Positions 39,161 to 49,805 of a DNA stretch of 64,000 bases are shown here, one piece after another (the first letter of the stretch is position 1; each line of letters begins with the position of its first letter). The notes under the pieces are model-generated. The model was not told where the DNA came from. It was given only the letters and a program-made list of their open reading frames with translations, and did not search any database. The DNA lies in NCBI GenBank assembly GCA_030220185.1, contig JASPKZ010003441.1, positions 744,001 through 808,000 on the forward strand, in the 5' to 3' direction. Both the position numbers and the translations under genes were made by a program. Origin of the DNA: Diploptera punctata (Eukaryota; Arthropoda; Insecta; Blattodea; Blaberidae).

Positions 39161-39352
39161 ATGGAAGGAGTCATGGTAGATGATAGAGAAATTGAAGAAG
39201 GCTGGAGAGTGGGATGTTCTGCATTAATTCCGGAAAAGTCTAAAGAAAGGTACGAGTCAGTGTACAAAACATTCAAGAAATGTTTTATTTTACTTACCGA
39301 ACGTGTGCTTTTTGAGTCCATATCAGCATTGCGATTTCTTTTGTTTGCATAG
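39161..39352 (+). other. Possible coding fragment, 63 codons, unknown
   Basis: Reads MEGVMVDDREIEEGW and ALIPEKSKERYESVYKTF. The second block is like the opening helix of tyrosine-recombinase-type (Crypton-derived) proteins seen in many arthropods, where 'P.KS...YE..Y..F..W' is common. The frame loses that character after FKKC and I see no donor site there. It may be a relic or first exon of a small gene. Confidence 0.35.
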
Positions 39353-39449
39353 CAACCAGGTTAGATGTGGGAACGTTGACTTACTTCCAGTAACAACAAT
39401 ATTGGTAAGTATAAGAAATTAGTCAAATCGACAAAAATTAATATGTACA

Positions 39450-39585
39450 GTTTACCGCTGTGGTCTCGAGGTAGTGTGCTGCCTTGTCACGCAGTGGACC
39501 CGGGTTCGATTCCCGGTCGGGACAGACATGTCAGGAAGCTTAGGGCTCAACGGTCCTCGAAAATCATCAGCCATCATCATCATAG
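39450..39585 (+). mobile_element. SINE head (ctgtggtctcgag family), truncated
   Basis: tRNA-like head with tggacccgggttcgattccc B box and end gtcgggacag; the long body of this family (see 40781) is cut short to a few CATCAT repeats. Confidence 0.7.
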
Positions 39586-39594
39586 AACATTCAC

Positions 39595-39990
39595 GAATTT
39601 AGGCCATTTGTTGACCTGTTTTGGCTTCAAGAGAAACACCATCCAAAAGTCTTTTGAGTGGACGTCCTGGTCTTCTTTTTCCTGCAGGTTGATATCTTAA
39701 CATTTGTTTGGGTATTCTGTGATCTTCCATTCGATGAACATGTTGCATCCATCTTGACTTATAATCAGAAATTTTGTTTTGTAAAGGTTTCATGTGTAAT
39801 TCTTCTAAGATGCTATTTTTTTGTGATCTAGTAGGGTGTATCCTGCCCTTATCATTTGACTGGTGTGGAAAACAACAGGAAGCTACCATACCTATAATTC
39901 CCTAGTAAAGCTGCAAAGCATAGCATGGAAATGCTATGATTGCAGTGAAAGACCTGCCCTAGGGCAGAACATTAGAGAATAGAATGACAA
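39595..39990 (-). mobile_element. LINE 3' fragments
   Basis: At 39599-39860 the minus frame has SILEELHMKPLQNKI, WMQHVHRMEDHRIPK and KRRPGRPLKRLLDG, a LINE C-terminus of yet another family. Around 39925-39990 lies a plus-strand piece of the 3' UTR gcagtgaaagacctgcc known from 4600 and 50340. Confidence 0.65.
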
Positions 39991-40244
39991 TTTTGGTTTA
40001 AACCCGAAAGCTATAGTATAGAAAAATGGGGTATGGAAATTTGAGATGTATATGAAGTTTTTTGCATTAGAAATCCCAATCATAACATTAGACTAATTTT
40101 TGTTTTTATTTCTAAAATTAAAAAAATACTTTTTCATCAAATATTGAGATATTCTTTTGACATTAAGTCAGAGATATATTGAATAGAGGCTGGATTTCTT
40201 GGATTAAAAATCACAGACACAGCCTGAAAACTGTATTTATCCTG

Positions 40245-40504
40245 AACTTTTATAGGAAAAATCACTATGAGGTTTAATTTAAGATTAAATTAAAATGTTT
40301 TGTACCTCACCTCATATCCAGTCTTCTAATTATATTGCAGTTTCGAAGCCTTGGCAGCTTCATCTTCATTAATATCTCGTCTTGTGTGTACATTGCACCT
40401 CGTCTAAGAGATATTACTAAAGATGAAGCTGCCAAGACTTTGAAACTGCAGTATAATTAGAAGACAGGATATGAGGTGAGGTATCAAGTATTTTAATTTA
40501 ATCT
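40245..40504. mobile_element. Palindromic PLE derivative, TSD tgtatttatcctg
   Basis: 260 bases; arms carry cacctcatatccagtcttct and its complement around a ~30-base spacer. The 13-base duplication tgtatttatcctg is exact at 40232-40244 and 40505-40517. Arms match the 3' end of the PLE at 19440-20075. The right arm's hammerhead core is damaged (CTAAAGA for CTGAAGA). Confidence 0.85.
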
Positions 40505-40780
40505 TGTATTTATCCTGTTTTTTCAGATTTTAAAATGTTTTTACATTTTTTAGTCTAATTACCACAAGTCTTGGAAATTGGAATAGAAAGTGAATTTTTT
40601 GCTTTAGAATTTGCTAACATACCTGGAGACTGTGCTTTTGCTGTTTTCAAAACAATTACAAATTTGTTAAAAAAGCAAAGAATTTGATTTGAAAGCCAAA
40701 TTTTTGGATTAGAAATCCGAGACGCATTCCATAGACAGTGTTCTTGATATTTTCAAGGTTTAAAAAATATAGACTTGTCT

Positions 40781-41130
40781 ACTGCTGTGGTCTCGAGGTA
40801 GCATGCTGCCTTGTCACGCAGTGGGCCCGAGTTCGATCCCCGGTCGGGACAGTTTTTTCTGGGTGAGGTTTTTCCTCACCTTTAAGACAAATGTCAGGAA
40901 AACTTTAAGGCCCAAACGGTCCCCGAAATCATATGGCCATCGCAACCATCATTATTCATATTCATCTTAGATTAAGAACTCTCCTGGCGCACCACTATCA
41001 TCATATCATCAGGGCAACATAACCCCGCCTTCTAGGCGCCCCAACCTCAGAAGTCGGTTACAAGTATGAAATGCCAGGAGAGAACACCAGGAATGTTGAG
41101 AGACAACCTGGGGCATTTGCAAAAAAAAAT
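40781..41130 (+). mobile_element. tRNA-derived SINE, full-length-looking
   Basis: Head (ctgtggtctcgaggtagc ... gagttcgatccccgg) and ~270-base body with the ttctgggtgaggtttttc hairpin-like start, ending near gcatttgcaaaaaa. Most complete copy of this family here. Confidence 0.8.
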
Positions 41131-41743
41131 CTTTTTGGTCAAATCGTTAAGGCTACGACAGCATAGGAGAATGGAGGTGGTAAATTTTTTTATCTATGCT
41201 AACTTTATGGATTAGAAATCCTGGTCACATCATGTACATTGCATTTTTACAGAGATTTTCTAGACTTAAAAAAAGATTGATATTTATCATTATAGTGCCA
41301 TTCTGATGAAGTTTCCAGGTTCTTTACTTTATATCACTTTGTAATTACCATATGTTTCTTTGTTTAAAATTTTGAATAGATCTGTGTGAAAGTTAATTGT
41401 TCTGTTTCTGACAATGTGTCTTTACTTCCTCCTCTTTCTAAACTCTCTGCTATTTTGTTATCCTTCATACTTACATGTAGCAAATCCTCTGGAAGTGTGT
41501 TAATTTTTTTTTTCAGATAGTGCTTTCAGCCGTTTCAATATGTTTTTCTTTCTCTTTATTTATTAATAGACCTAATAGGAAGAAGCTCGCACAAATATGC
41601 ATTAGATTTGGTCTCTGCTGTACAGCAGTCAGCAACGATTTTGTTCTCTTTAAACAGACATTGAAATGGTATCTTGCACACAGAGCTTACACATGGATCA
41701 TGATAGTTTGTGGTGATATCTGTGTCTTGTTGTTTGGTCCAGT

Positions 41744-41959
41744 CTAGTCTCGATTGATCATTGCACCTCTTTCATAAAAATCGTCCAGTATTTCTTTTCT
41801 TATCTCCTTGAGCATTATGCGGAGTGCAGAAGAACGTACAAGCTGCTCCTCAGGCAAAAACAAAACGAACTCATCGAGAAAATCGTCATACAGACAGCAG
41901 AGAAATAACCATTTATTGCACTCAAAAGAAGGAAAACAATGCATACTACAAGTATACAA
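41744..41959 (-). other. Unassigned 71-codon frame
   Basis: Reads LDEFVLFLPEEQLVRSSA then LRIMLKEIRKEILDDFYE. The acidic and helical character is coding-like, and the plus-strand context is LINE/SINE debris, so it may be an N-terminal transposase relic (MADF/Myb-like start). I do not recognise the family. Confidence 0.3.
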
Positions 41960-41984
41960 ATGAAGTCATGGCAAACACATTTCT

Positions 41985-42115
41985 AGTCAATTTTCTTCTT
42001 CCTTTCCAGGATTAGATCAATGCGACCTGTTCCGGTCTCAAGTCCATTGTTTCCTTGGCCGTCCCAAAGATCTTTTTCCATGTGGTTTGTAGGTGTTGAT
42101 CTTTTTGGGTAATAG
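41985..42115 (-). mobile_element. LINE tail fragment (GAA-tail family, minus)
   Basis: The minus strand reads YKPHGKRSLGRPRKQW followed by a 3' UTR with ggtcgcattgatc and a GAAGAAAA tail. Only ~130 bases remain. Confidence 0.6.
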
Positions 42116-42439
42116 TTTCTTGTTTTTTTTTCTGAGTGATATTTTTTTTTACTTGGGTGGGTTACCAGCCCAACTGCAAAACCCCCACCTGGAGGACCAG
42201 AGTTTAATTTCGGAGTTGTCTTTCCCCTAGACAGACTGCCTTACAAGGCTACAGAGCTCTGTCTGCCCCGAGCATCTGGTTTTATGGCGCCAGAAACTTG
42301 TCATTCACCTTCCATCTTCAGTAAAATCAGTCCCACCACGTGAAGGTAGATAGAAAGGTTTGGTAGAGAGAGGCTATATTTTGCGCTGACTATTTGGAGC
42401 CTTTTGTAGACTCTGAGAGCTCATCCTCAGATCTTCCCC

Positions 42440-42660
42440 AGTCATTCTCTACCCTTTAGGGACAATTATAAACCAAGAAAATAAAGCCCAAGCCTATGAC
42501 AAAATAAAACCACCCACAGATGAAACACCACAACAAATCACTATACAAGAAGTCCTCAAGATGATAGACAAGCTCAAGAATAACAAAGTGGCAGACCTGA
42601 TGGAATCTTCAATGAATTCCTCAAAGAATCAACAGTAGAATTTAATTTATTGATAAGAAC
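42440..42660 (+). pseudogene. LINE RT N-terminal block fragment
   Basis: Frame with PPTDETPQQITIQEVLKMI then DKLKNNKVA and, after a frameshift, GIFNEFLKEST. This is the 'I..A...LK..KA.G.DGI..E.LK' block 0/1 of non-LTR RTs. It ends at the PLE palindrome. Confidence 0.6.
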
Positions 42661-42839
42661 GGGAATATGAGGTGAGGCGATAACATTTTTCTTAAATAAA
42701 TTATACCTCATAGTGTTAATTCTTAAAAAGTCAAATGTTTTTTTCTGTTGCATCATGAACATGCTGGTAGCTCTCAAGATTCTGTTACGTCGCTTCTGCA
42801 GTTTATGAAGACTCAAATGTATTTAATTTCACTTTCACA

Positions 42840-43105
42840 GAGAAAAAACACTATGAGGTTTAATTTAAGAATTAAATTAATGTTTTTATTACCTCACCTC
42901 ATATCCTTTTTTCTTCTATACTGCAGTTTCGGAGCTTATCTCCATCACCAGTAGCCTCTAGTCGACTGTCATGATGTTTCTTAGCAGTTTTCTTCTTCCT
43001 TCTATCGGTGGACCAATGAGGCTACTGATGATGGAGATAAGCTCCGAAACTGCAGTCTAGAAGAAAAAGGATATGAGGTGAGGTAATAAAAACATTAATT
43101 TAATT
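42840..43105. mobile_element. Palindromic PLE derivative with ribozyme arms
   Basis: Begins gaaaaaacactatgaggttt and its arms meet around a ~60-base spacer (43 bases with cttcttccttc). Same family as 2201-2413. The right arm has an intact hammerhead core, the left arm a damaged one (CTGGTGA). I could not fix a target duplication; caaatgtat/caaatatac is a weak candidate. Confidence 0.7.
43021..43060 (+). ncRNA. Hammerhead ribozyme candidate
   Basis: CTGATGA at 43025-43031, stem II GGAG/CTCC, GAAA at 43046-43049, palindromic CTGCAG as minimal stem III and GTC cleavage triplet at 43055-43057; CTA and TAG flanks form a short stem I. Confidence 0.6.
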
Positions 43106-43389
43106 CTTACCCAAATATACGTTGAGTCTGCATTCCTTGCAATGAACTTTGAAGCATTTTCTACTGCTGTCAGTTATGATCTATATACTGAGCTTCAGTC
43201 AGGATTTCTCAATTTTAGTTTTTTCTTGTTCCATATTTTCATTAAAGAAAACTCTGCTGCTGTATGTCCTTGTTCTTGCACCATCTGTAAATATTTTTAT
43301 AGCATTTTTTTATAGGTATCATGTTTATCGTTTCTAGAGCTAACTGAGTATTCAGGCTGCTAATTTTTATTAGAAGTGTCTTGCAACTT

Positions 43390-44090
43390 TGGATGGAAAA
43401 TATACTTTTGGTATTTTAAAATACACAAAAAAAGTGAGCAGTACAAAAAACAAAAATTGAGGAATGAAAGCACTCTTCAGATAGAAAAACCAAAAGATAA
43501 GAAATACAGGAAATTCATATATCACCCTTGGGCACACAACAAATTTCAACAGATTTTTGAAAATTTAATATTAATTTAATACCAAAGAATGATTACAGTT
43601 TAAATAAACTAATAAAATCTAATAAAAATGAAAAGGTTGATGGTAAAAAATCAGGAATATATCAAATAAAATGTGCAGACTATGATAAGATATACATAGG
43701 GAAAACAAAAAAGAAATTTAACCATTAGAACTAAAGAACACATAAGGAATGTAAAAAAAAAGGGGGAAGTAGAAAAATCTGCAGTGGCTGCTCATGTTTG
43801 GTTAGAAAAACACAAAATAGATGTAAACACAAAATTATTAAAACAGTTAGAAAACAAAAATGAACTCATAGAACAAGGAAAGAATTATGAACTTTGAAAT
43901 TCCTGCAGAAAGGAACCTCATTAGTAAATTCATTGGACCAGAGGCAAAGAGAGCAGGAATCAAGAATCAGGGCCGACAACATTAGAAAATTCAGTCTGTA
44001 ATCACTGACGATGGAGCTAAAAAGCCTTGAAACATATGTTCAACAAAAACAACTGTAAGAGGCAAGAATGAACAGAAAAAATGTTTTAAT
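43390..44090 (+). mobile_element. Decayed PLE, GIY-YIG to 3' tail
   Basis: Recognisable in shifting frames: KSGIYQIKCADYDKIYIGK near 43650, then EVEKSAVAAHVWLEKHK and the C-terminal NFEIPAERN. A weak hammerhead (CTGACGA, GAAA, CATATG) is near 44005-44040. Multiple stops. Confidence 0.65.
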
Positions 44091-44112
44091 TATACTTTTG
44101 GTATTCCTATAT

Positions 44113-44260
44113 GTGCTGGCCGTGATGGTCTAGTGGTCATGTTCCTTGCCTCTAGTCCCGAAGGTCGCAGGTTCAAACTTGGCTGAGATCGATGGTCCAA
44201 GGGACAAGTCCTATTTCTATCGACAACAGTTATGTACACAATACAGTTTCTCTCAATGGC
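44113..44260 (+). mobile_element. tRNA-derived SINE head
   Basis: tRNA-like sequence ggccgtgatggtctagtggt ... caggttcaaacttgg with end pairing; a short body follows to ~44260. Related to 32700-33020. Confidence 0.6.
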
Positions 44261-44539
44261 AGTGTTGCCGGAGTGATACCTCATGCAAGTTTGTTTACAG
44301 TATAACAGGAACTTAGTTCAGGAAGCTTTACTATGGACATGATTGTTTATCATAATTTTGCATGTTATTAAATAATACTTCCAAGAATGACAGTTGATGG
44401 CAGTGGTGTTGTCAAGAGATGAGACATATTTTCTGAAACCCTCAATATCTGCATCCACCCAAAAATTAGTCTGGTTATACCACTGCTACCAACATTAATT
44501 ATGTTAAAAATTAAATTAATATTAATAGCTCCATTAATG

Positions 44540-45246
44540 TTGGTAACTAATAGCTCCAACAGAAACAGATTTACAGTATTCTATACACAATTTTAATATA
44601 ATTGAAAAAAGGTACAATATGGAAATCAATACAAAGAAAACTAAAGTGATGGCCTTTTATGGGAAATACCCTATACCTAGCAAAATTGTTTTGGACAATG
44701 AAATTTTAGAACAAGTAAATTAATTTAATTATTTGGGTTACAATTTAACATTTCAAGATGAAGCTGATATATCAAAGAAAATCACAAATTTCACAAAAGC
44801 AACGGGGATAATTAAAGAGTATAATGAAATTATCTTTAGTACAGAAGAACACAAGATTACGGCTTTATAAGGTACTCACAAGACCAGTATTAAGATATAG
44901 TAAGGAAGCATGGATAATATGAATAAGAGATGAAAGCCGAATAACAGCAAATGAGATGTGATTTATGTGCCATACAGCAGGCTACACAAAGTGGGACCAT
45001 AAAAGAAATTAAATTATGGAAGAGTTGGATGTAGAACTCATTCTTCATCATATACAAAACTACCAGAACAACTGGAAAGCCCATCTTCAACGAATGCCAT
45101 CTCACAGAATTCCAAAATCCATGCTTCATTATTGTCCCCAAGGCAAAAGATTGCTGGGATATCCAAGAAAAGCGCTGGATGGAAAATTCCTCTTTGAGAC
45201 TGTAACAGGTCACATGGCCTAATACTTGCATGGATGATGATGATGA
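44540..45246 (+). mobile_element. 5'-truncated LINE (GAT-tail family)
   Basis: Begins just after the FADD block (APTETDLQYSIHNFN), continues through NYLGYNLTFQDEADI and HLQRMPSHRIPK to the gcatggatgatgatgatg tail. About 90 percent identical by eye to 26715-27404. Several stops, including the taattt change after EQVN. Confidence 0.75.
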
Positions 45247-45313
45247 AATTAAATATCAAAAATATCACCTCATATTTTGTATATTAAAGAGTTTGACAAA
45301 CAAAATGACGATT

Positions 45314-45481
45314 GTTTATTTTTTATTTCACTCACCTCATACTTCATAACCCCTTGCAAACCCAGGGTTTCGTCACATCATTTGTGACATTCTTAATGCT
45401 GTGTCACGTTCACAACGTGAAATAAAAAATAAACAATATTAAAAAACCTAATAGTGTTATTTCCTATCTACACAACTTAAT
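45314..45481. mobile_element. Short PLE derivative, TSD aaaatgacgatt
   Basis: 168 bases starting gtttattttttatttcactc and ending aggaaataacac on the minus strand. The 12-base duplication aaaatgacgatt is exact at 45302-45313 and 45482-45493. It is an unequal palindrome: the outer arms pair, and the interior retains only one ribozyme-side arm. Same family as the PLE starting near 46945. Confidence 0.8.
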
Positions 45482-45570
45482 AAAATGACGATTACTACAA
45501 TATCACATGATTAATAAAGTAATATCTCATTTAACTACACTTTCAGATATAATTCTGCATTAATACAATA

Positions 45571-46827
45571 TGGAGGGTTGCCCCAGATAAGATAAGATGA
45601 CTTTGAAAGGTTCTAGCAATAAAAGTATTGACTGCAGCTGCATGAAATTTGGATGGCATTATCAGTGTTGGCTCAGGTATATGTCAGTGTGGTCGGATTC
45701 TTATTTAAGCGAGTTATGGCTTTGAAAGTGGCAGATTTATGGCAAGAGTACATCGTGGGGCTTTCCAATGCCAATTACAGTCTATCCATGATTGTAAAAC
45801 GGTGCAAAGAGAAAGATTGAGGGTCAGTAAGGCGTGTGTGGGCCGTATTATACATTTGCATAAAAATGGATTCCCATCGGAAGTGCAGTGTTCAAAAAAA
45901 TTGACAAGAATATGGGCGCAACCGACTCGGACGACAGCAGTAGTGGCCAAAGTCAAAGCTGAAATGACCAAAGAAAATCCATCAACCCAGAGAAGCATTG
46001 TAAGTCGCACAAACACATCTAAGGGTACAGTCTGGCGCATAATCAACCAAAATTTGGGCCTAGAACAGCGACATAAAGCCCGAGGACATGCCCTTAAAGA
46101 AAGGCACATCAGAGAAAGATTCACAAATGCAAGAAAGTTGTATGAAAACCATGTAGTCTCTCTGGATGAAGCATGGATCTACCTTGATGATACAAACAGG
46201 CCCCATGCAATTTATTACCGCCCAAAAGGGGTGTTCCGTCTTCATCCAGGAAAACAAAGAAGTTTTCCAACGGCTTTATGGTGGTTGCAGGTTTTTCTGC
46301 CAGAGGGAAGCTAAGAATTTACAGAGTTGAAAGCAAAGCCAAAGTCAATGCAGCCTACTTCCAGGAGAACATCATGGACCAATTTTTGATGAAGACATCC
46401 CTCGGTGTGTATGGTGCAGACACCTTAAAAGTTTGGATCCACATGGACAAGGTGTCGAGTCACACTGCAAGATTATCTCAGAGATAATACAGCCAAAAAT
46501 TAGATGAAACAGGCATCCATATCATACCCTTCAATAGAGTCCCTGTGAAGTCACCAGATGCCTCGCCGATGAATTTTTGTGGGTTTGGTCTCCTGAAACA
46601 AGGCCTTGCTTCAAGGCGTCCCACCACTGTGAAGGGCTTTTGGAAACTTGTCAAGAGGTTCCGGCTGACATTCCTGTTCCTGTACTGTAACGCAGCCTCC
46701 TGCAGTGGAAACTGAGATGCAGGGCAATAGTCCATGACCACAGCCAGTACATCGAGCAGAATCGTTGGTGGCTTCGCCGCGATGAAAGGTATGAATTCTG
46801 TCTTATCTTATCTGGGTCAACCTTCCG
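45571..46827 (+). mobile_element. mariner/Tc1-type DNA transposon
   Basis: Terminal repeats tggagggttgccccagataa and the complement of cttatctgggtcaaccttcc over ~27 bases, flanked by TA at 45569-45570 and 46828-46829. Length 1257 is full for this superfamily. It holds a single transposase gene with one frameshift and a stop. No other copy in the window. Confidence 0.88.
45739..46692 (+). pseudogene. IS630-Tc1-mariner transposase
   Basis: Starts MARVHRGAFQCQLQS. An N-terminal HTH pair (LRVSKACVGRIIHL ... TNTSKGTVWRIINQ) precedes the catalytic part: VSLDEAWIYLDD (first Asp), WIHMDKVSSHTA (second Asp) and KSPDASPMNFCGFGL. In that last block the position usually held by Asp or Glu in this motif reads Asn (SPMN). 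A frameshift lies near 46290 and a stop at 46485-46487. The missing acidic residue would itself abolish cutting. Confidence 0.82.
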
Positions 46828-46929
46828 TATATCACTATAAAATTGCAATAGCAAGTAACATTATGAGGTTCTCCTTAATAAATAAGGCGATTCTGTTACA
46901 TTTTACCTCATAAAACATTGTTTTCTTTT

Positions 46930-48110
46930 GGACATGTTTCAATACTAAGTTATGTAGATAGGAAATAACACTATGAGGTTTTTTAATATTGTTTATTTTT
47001 TATTCACTCACCTCATACATCATAACTCCTTGCAGACCCAGGTTTCATCACTTCATTTGTGACATTCTCAATGCTGTATCACGTTCAGAACTGATGTCCA
47101 ACGGCCTTCTATCCTGCAGACTGACCTCTGTGCCATCTCATGGCTGACCAACAAACTTCCAAATCAATCCCCTCTCCTTATAACCGGGTATTTCAAAATT
47201 CATAGTTGTGTTTTCATTCTTGCATATGTAAATTTTTTCCCAAATTGTGAGTTCCTTTGGTTTTTCCAATTATTTAAGTAATTTTGTTTTGGTAAATAGG
47301 AATGAGATGCACAAAGAAATTAAACATAGGCTCAATTCTGGAAATGTGTGCTATTATGCATTACAGAGACTCTTGATGTCCCAACTCCTTTCAAAAAACG
47401 TTAAACTGAAAATATATAAAACTATTATTCTACCAGTTATATTATATGGGTGCGAAACATGGACTCTTACTTTAAGGGAGGAAATGAGATTACAAGTATT
47501 TGAGAATAAAGTACTTAGGAAAATTTTTTGGTACCAAAGAGAGATGAACAGACAGGTGAATGGAGAAGACTACATAACAATGAACTACATGGTCTTTATA
47601 GGAAGCCAGATATAATCAGAACAGTTAAGTCTCGTAGATTGCGATGGGCAGGACATGTTGCACGTATGGGGAATTAAAGACTTGCATGGAAGCTTCTTGT
47701 AGGAAAGCCAGAGGGAAAACGCCCAGTTGGTAGACCAAGAATGAGGTGGGAGAATAACATTAACTATGATTTGAGGGAAGTAGATTATACAGGGAATGAT
47801 TGGAAAGCATTAGCTCAGGATAGGGATATATGGAGAGCGTATGTCCGCGCGGCCATGAACCTACGGGTTTGATAGTGCCAGTGAGTAAGTAAGTAAGTAA
47901 ATTTTGTTTTGGTTTCAATTCTATGTTTTTCTGACCAGGCATGTGCAGATTCAGAAATGTTAAAAATGGAGAAACGGAAAAATCTGCAATAGCTGCACAT
48001 TCCTGGTCAGAAAAACATAGAATAGAAACCAAAACAAAATTACTTAAACAATTGGAAAAACCGAAGGAACTCACAATTTGGGAAATTAGACTTATACTTA
48101 ATAAGTAATG
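46930..48110. mobile_element. Inverted PLE pair split by an RTE
   Basis: Minus-strand PLE C-terminus (46945-47293), RTE insertion, then PLE again; the orientation flips at about 47950, after which plus-strand sequence mirrors the left arm (EKSAIAAHSWSEKHRI). The family is that of 16886-18800. The right terminus is replaced by another PLE at about 48086. Confidence 0.7.
47294..47899 (+). mobile_element. 5'-truncated RTE, TSD aattttgttttggt
   Basis: The last 606 bases of the RTE, from NRNEMHKEIKHRLNS to the GTAA tail. The 14-base duplication aattttgttttggt is exact at 47280-47293 and 47900-47913. One frameshift near 47530. Very similar to 13515-14130, so a recent insertion. Confidence 0.9.
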
Positions 48111-48766
48111 AAAAACAGCAAAGAATTGAATCTGATATTTATAAAAAAGACACACATACTGACAACTACATAAAATCTTCAGATTTTAATCATTTGTCAC
48201 ATAAACATGCAATTTTTAATAGTCTATTACACAGATGTTAAATATTCCACTTAATGTAGAAGATTTTGACAAGGAATATAATCATATTGTACATGTTGCT
48301 AAAATAAATGGTTTTGATGAAGACATAAAGAATAAATTAAAGAAATTTAAACAACAGAAAAGGTTACAGGAATACCCCACCCTACAACATGATTCCAAGA
48401 AAGATGTAAAATTCAAGAAATTTACTTACCATCCTGAAGTTCATAATAAGTTTCAAAAAAAAAATTTCAGAAAATTTAATATAACATTGGCTCCAATTAA
48501 CAAATTCAGCCTGGGTAATCTTCTGTTAACTAATAATAAATTTAAAACCCCAGACAACAAAAAATCTGGAATTGATCAAATTGATTGCAAAGATTGCAAC
48601 AGGATATATATAGGAAAAACAAAAAGGAATTTGGAAACTCATAAAAAATAACACTTCAGAAACATAAAGAATGGGGAAATTGAAAAATCAGCTATAGCAA
48701 CACATAGTTTATTAGAGCATCATATGATTGAAAAAGAAACAAAACTTTTGAAACATCTATCTAAAC

Positions 48767-48870
48767 TATATTTGAAGAGAAAAATTTTCGCCTAGACCGG
48801 GACTCGAACCCGGGATCCTTGGCTTTCCGGGCCAAGTGCTCTACCAACTGAGCTACCGAGGCGAGTTGCA
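48767..48870 (-). mobile_element. tRNA-like SINE, TSD atctatctaaac
   Basis: Contains a 73-base cloverleaf-capable sequence at 48790-48862 on the minus strand (GCCTCGGTAGCTCAGTTGG A box, GGGTTCGAGTCCC B box), anticodon loop CCGGAAA with C at position 33, one acceptor mismatch. The 12-base duplication atctatctaaac is exact at 48755-48766 and 48871-48882, which proves insertion rather than an original tRNA gene. Flank keeps a short gaaaattttt side. Confidence 0.88.
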
Positions 48871-48987
48871 ATCTATCTAAACCTTTGGATTTAACAGTTT
48901 GGGGAAAAAATATATATTAAAAAAATCCATACTAGAACCACGAACTTCGAGATTCCAGATGAACCGAGCTTGATTACAAAGTTCTTC

Positions 48988-49100
48988 AAAAATACAACAG
49001 ATGGCAGTGTAGAAAATGATTCATTCAAAAGAACACCAGATGGCAGTTTAGAAAATAATTCCTTCAAAAGAACACCAGATGGCAGTTTGGATAATTACCG
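48988..49100 (+). repeat. 39-bp coding minisatellite
   Basis: Three units of ccagatggcagtttagaaa-type sequence, multiple of three, so the PLE tail gains 13-residue repeats. The same units occur at 4118-4215 in the duplicated locus, but out of frame. Confidence 0.75.
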
Positions 49101-49168
49101 GCAAAAGAAAAAATTGACAGTTGTGAAAACAGCTGACGATGGTGACAATGGGTTGCTGCTACTGCAGT

Positions 49169-49476
49169 AAAAAAAGTAAAGTGATCCCACAACAGGCCCG
49201 GAGGCCCTTGGGGTAGTAGGAGGTTAAGGCTCGCACTTTTTCTAGACAATCGGCACTTTACGTCAGCCAGGTTGTCAGCCCTGCGTGACGGCCACCTTTA
49301 CCCCCAGAACAAGCGTCTGGTACTCATTTCCATTAGAGGCTGAGTCGACCCCAGGGCCATGGTGCCGCCAGAGGGTTTGGGTCAGTTTAAAAAGCCTGAC
49401 CCCAATGGGACTTGAACCTTCGACCTTCCGGCTTGTAGCTCAGTGCCTTAACCACTACGCTATGGCGTGCCCTGCC
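49169..49476 (-). mobile_element. tRNA-derived SINE, TSD gctactgcagt
   Basis: Same family as 32091-32366. Exact 11-base duplication gctactgcagt at 49158-49168 and 49477-49487. It sits in the last codons of the PLE; the duplicated site at about 4290 lacks it. Confidence 0.87.
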
Positions 49477-49659
49477 GCTACTGCAGTGCTGTGTTTAAAA
49501 AAACATAGAAGTATGAGGTAAGAAGAAATCATGATTCATTTAATTCTTATGAATTGAACCTCATAATGTTAAGAATTCCCAAATTTAATATATAAACACT
49601 ACTTACTAGCGAATCTATGAATAAACAACATCAATTTGCATGCACCAAACTGAACAACA

Positions 49660-49805
49660 AAAGAAAAAATTATCTAATAAATAAGTTGCCTTTTTTCATC
49701 TTACCTCATATTTGTTGTTTCTTGTAGCATATGTTTCAGAGCATCTGTGCTCTATCGTCAGCTTGTATAGACTCAGTCTGTATAACAAATATGAGGTAAG
49801 ATGAG
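49660..49805. mobile_element. Palindromic PLE derivative, degraded
   Basis: Arms catcttacctcatatttgtt and acaaatatgaggtaagatg meet around a spacer. The minus strand has CTGACGA, a six-base stem II AGAGCA/TGCTCT and GAAA, then CATATG: a hammerhead-like core without a clean NUH triplet. No target duplication found. Confidence 0.6.

Larger units (their letters stand above)
48086..49168 (+). mobile_element. PLE: RT end, GIY-YIG and coding repeats
   Basis: Plus frames: KKDTHTDNYIKSSDFNHL, then 48235-48651 with KFKKFTYHPEVHNKF, NITLAPINKFSLGN and SGIDQIDCKDCNRIYIGKTKRN. The GIY motif reads GID, a loss of the Tyr. After a SINE (48767-48870) it continues with a 3x 39-base in-frame repeat (FKRTPDGSLENNS) and KKKLTVVKTADDGD. 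The 3' end is cut by another SINE. Confidence 0.75.

Noticed and set aside
42748..42954. Small plus-strand protein at the edge of the PLE palindrome
   Set aside because: Frame crosses the element's left border and arm; composition follows the palindrome sequence.
45739..46124. Long minus-strand frame opposite the mariner transposase
   Set aside because: Shadow of the plus-strand transposase, which has recognisable HTH and DDE motifs; the antisense frame has none.
48988..49100. CRISPR-like array from regularly spaced repeats
   Set aside because: Units are contiguous 39-base tandem repeats, coding in a PLE, in an animal-type genome; no spacers.
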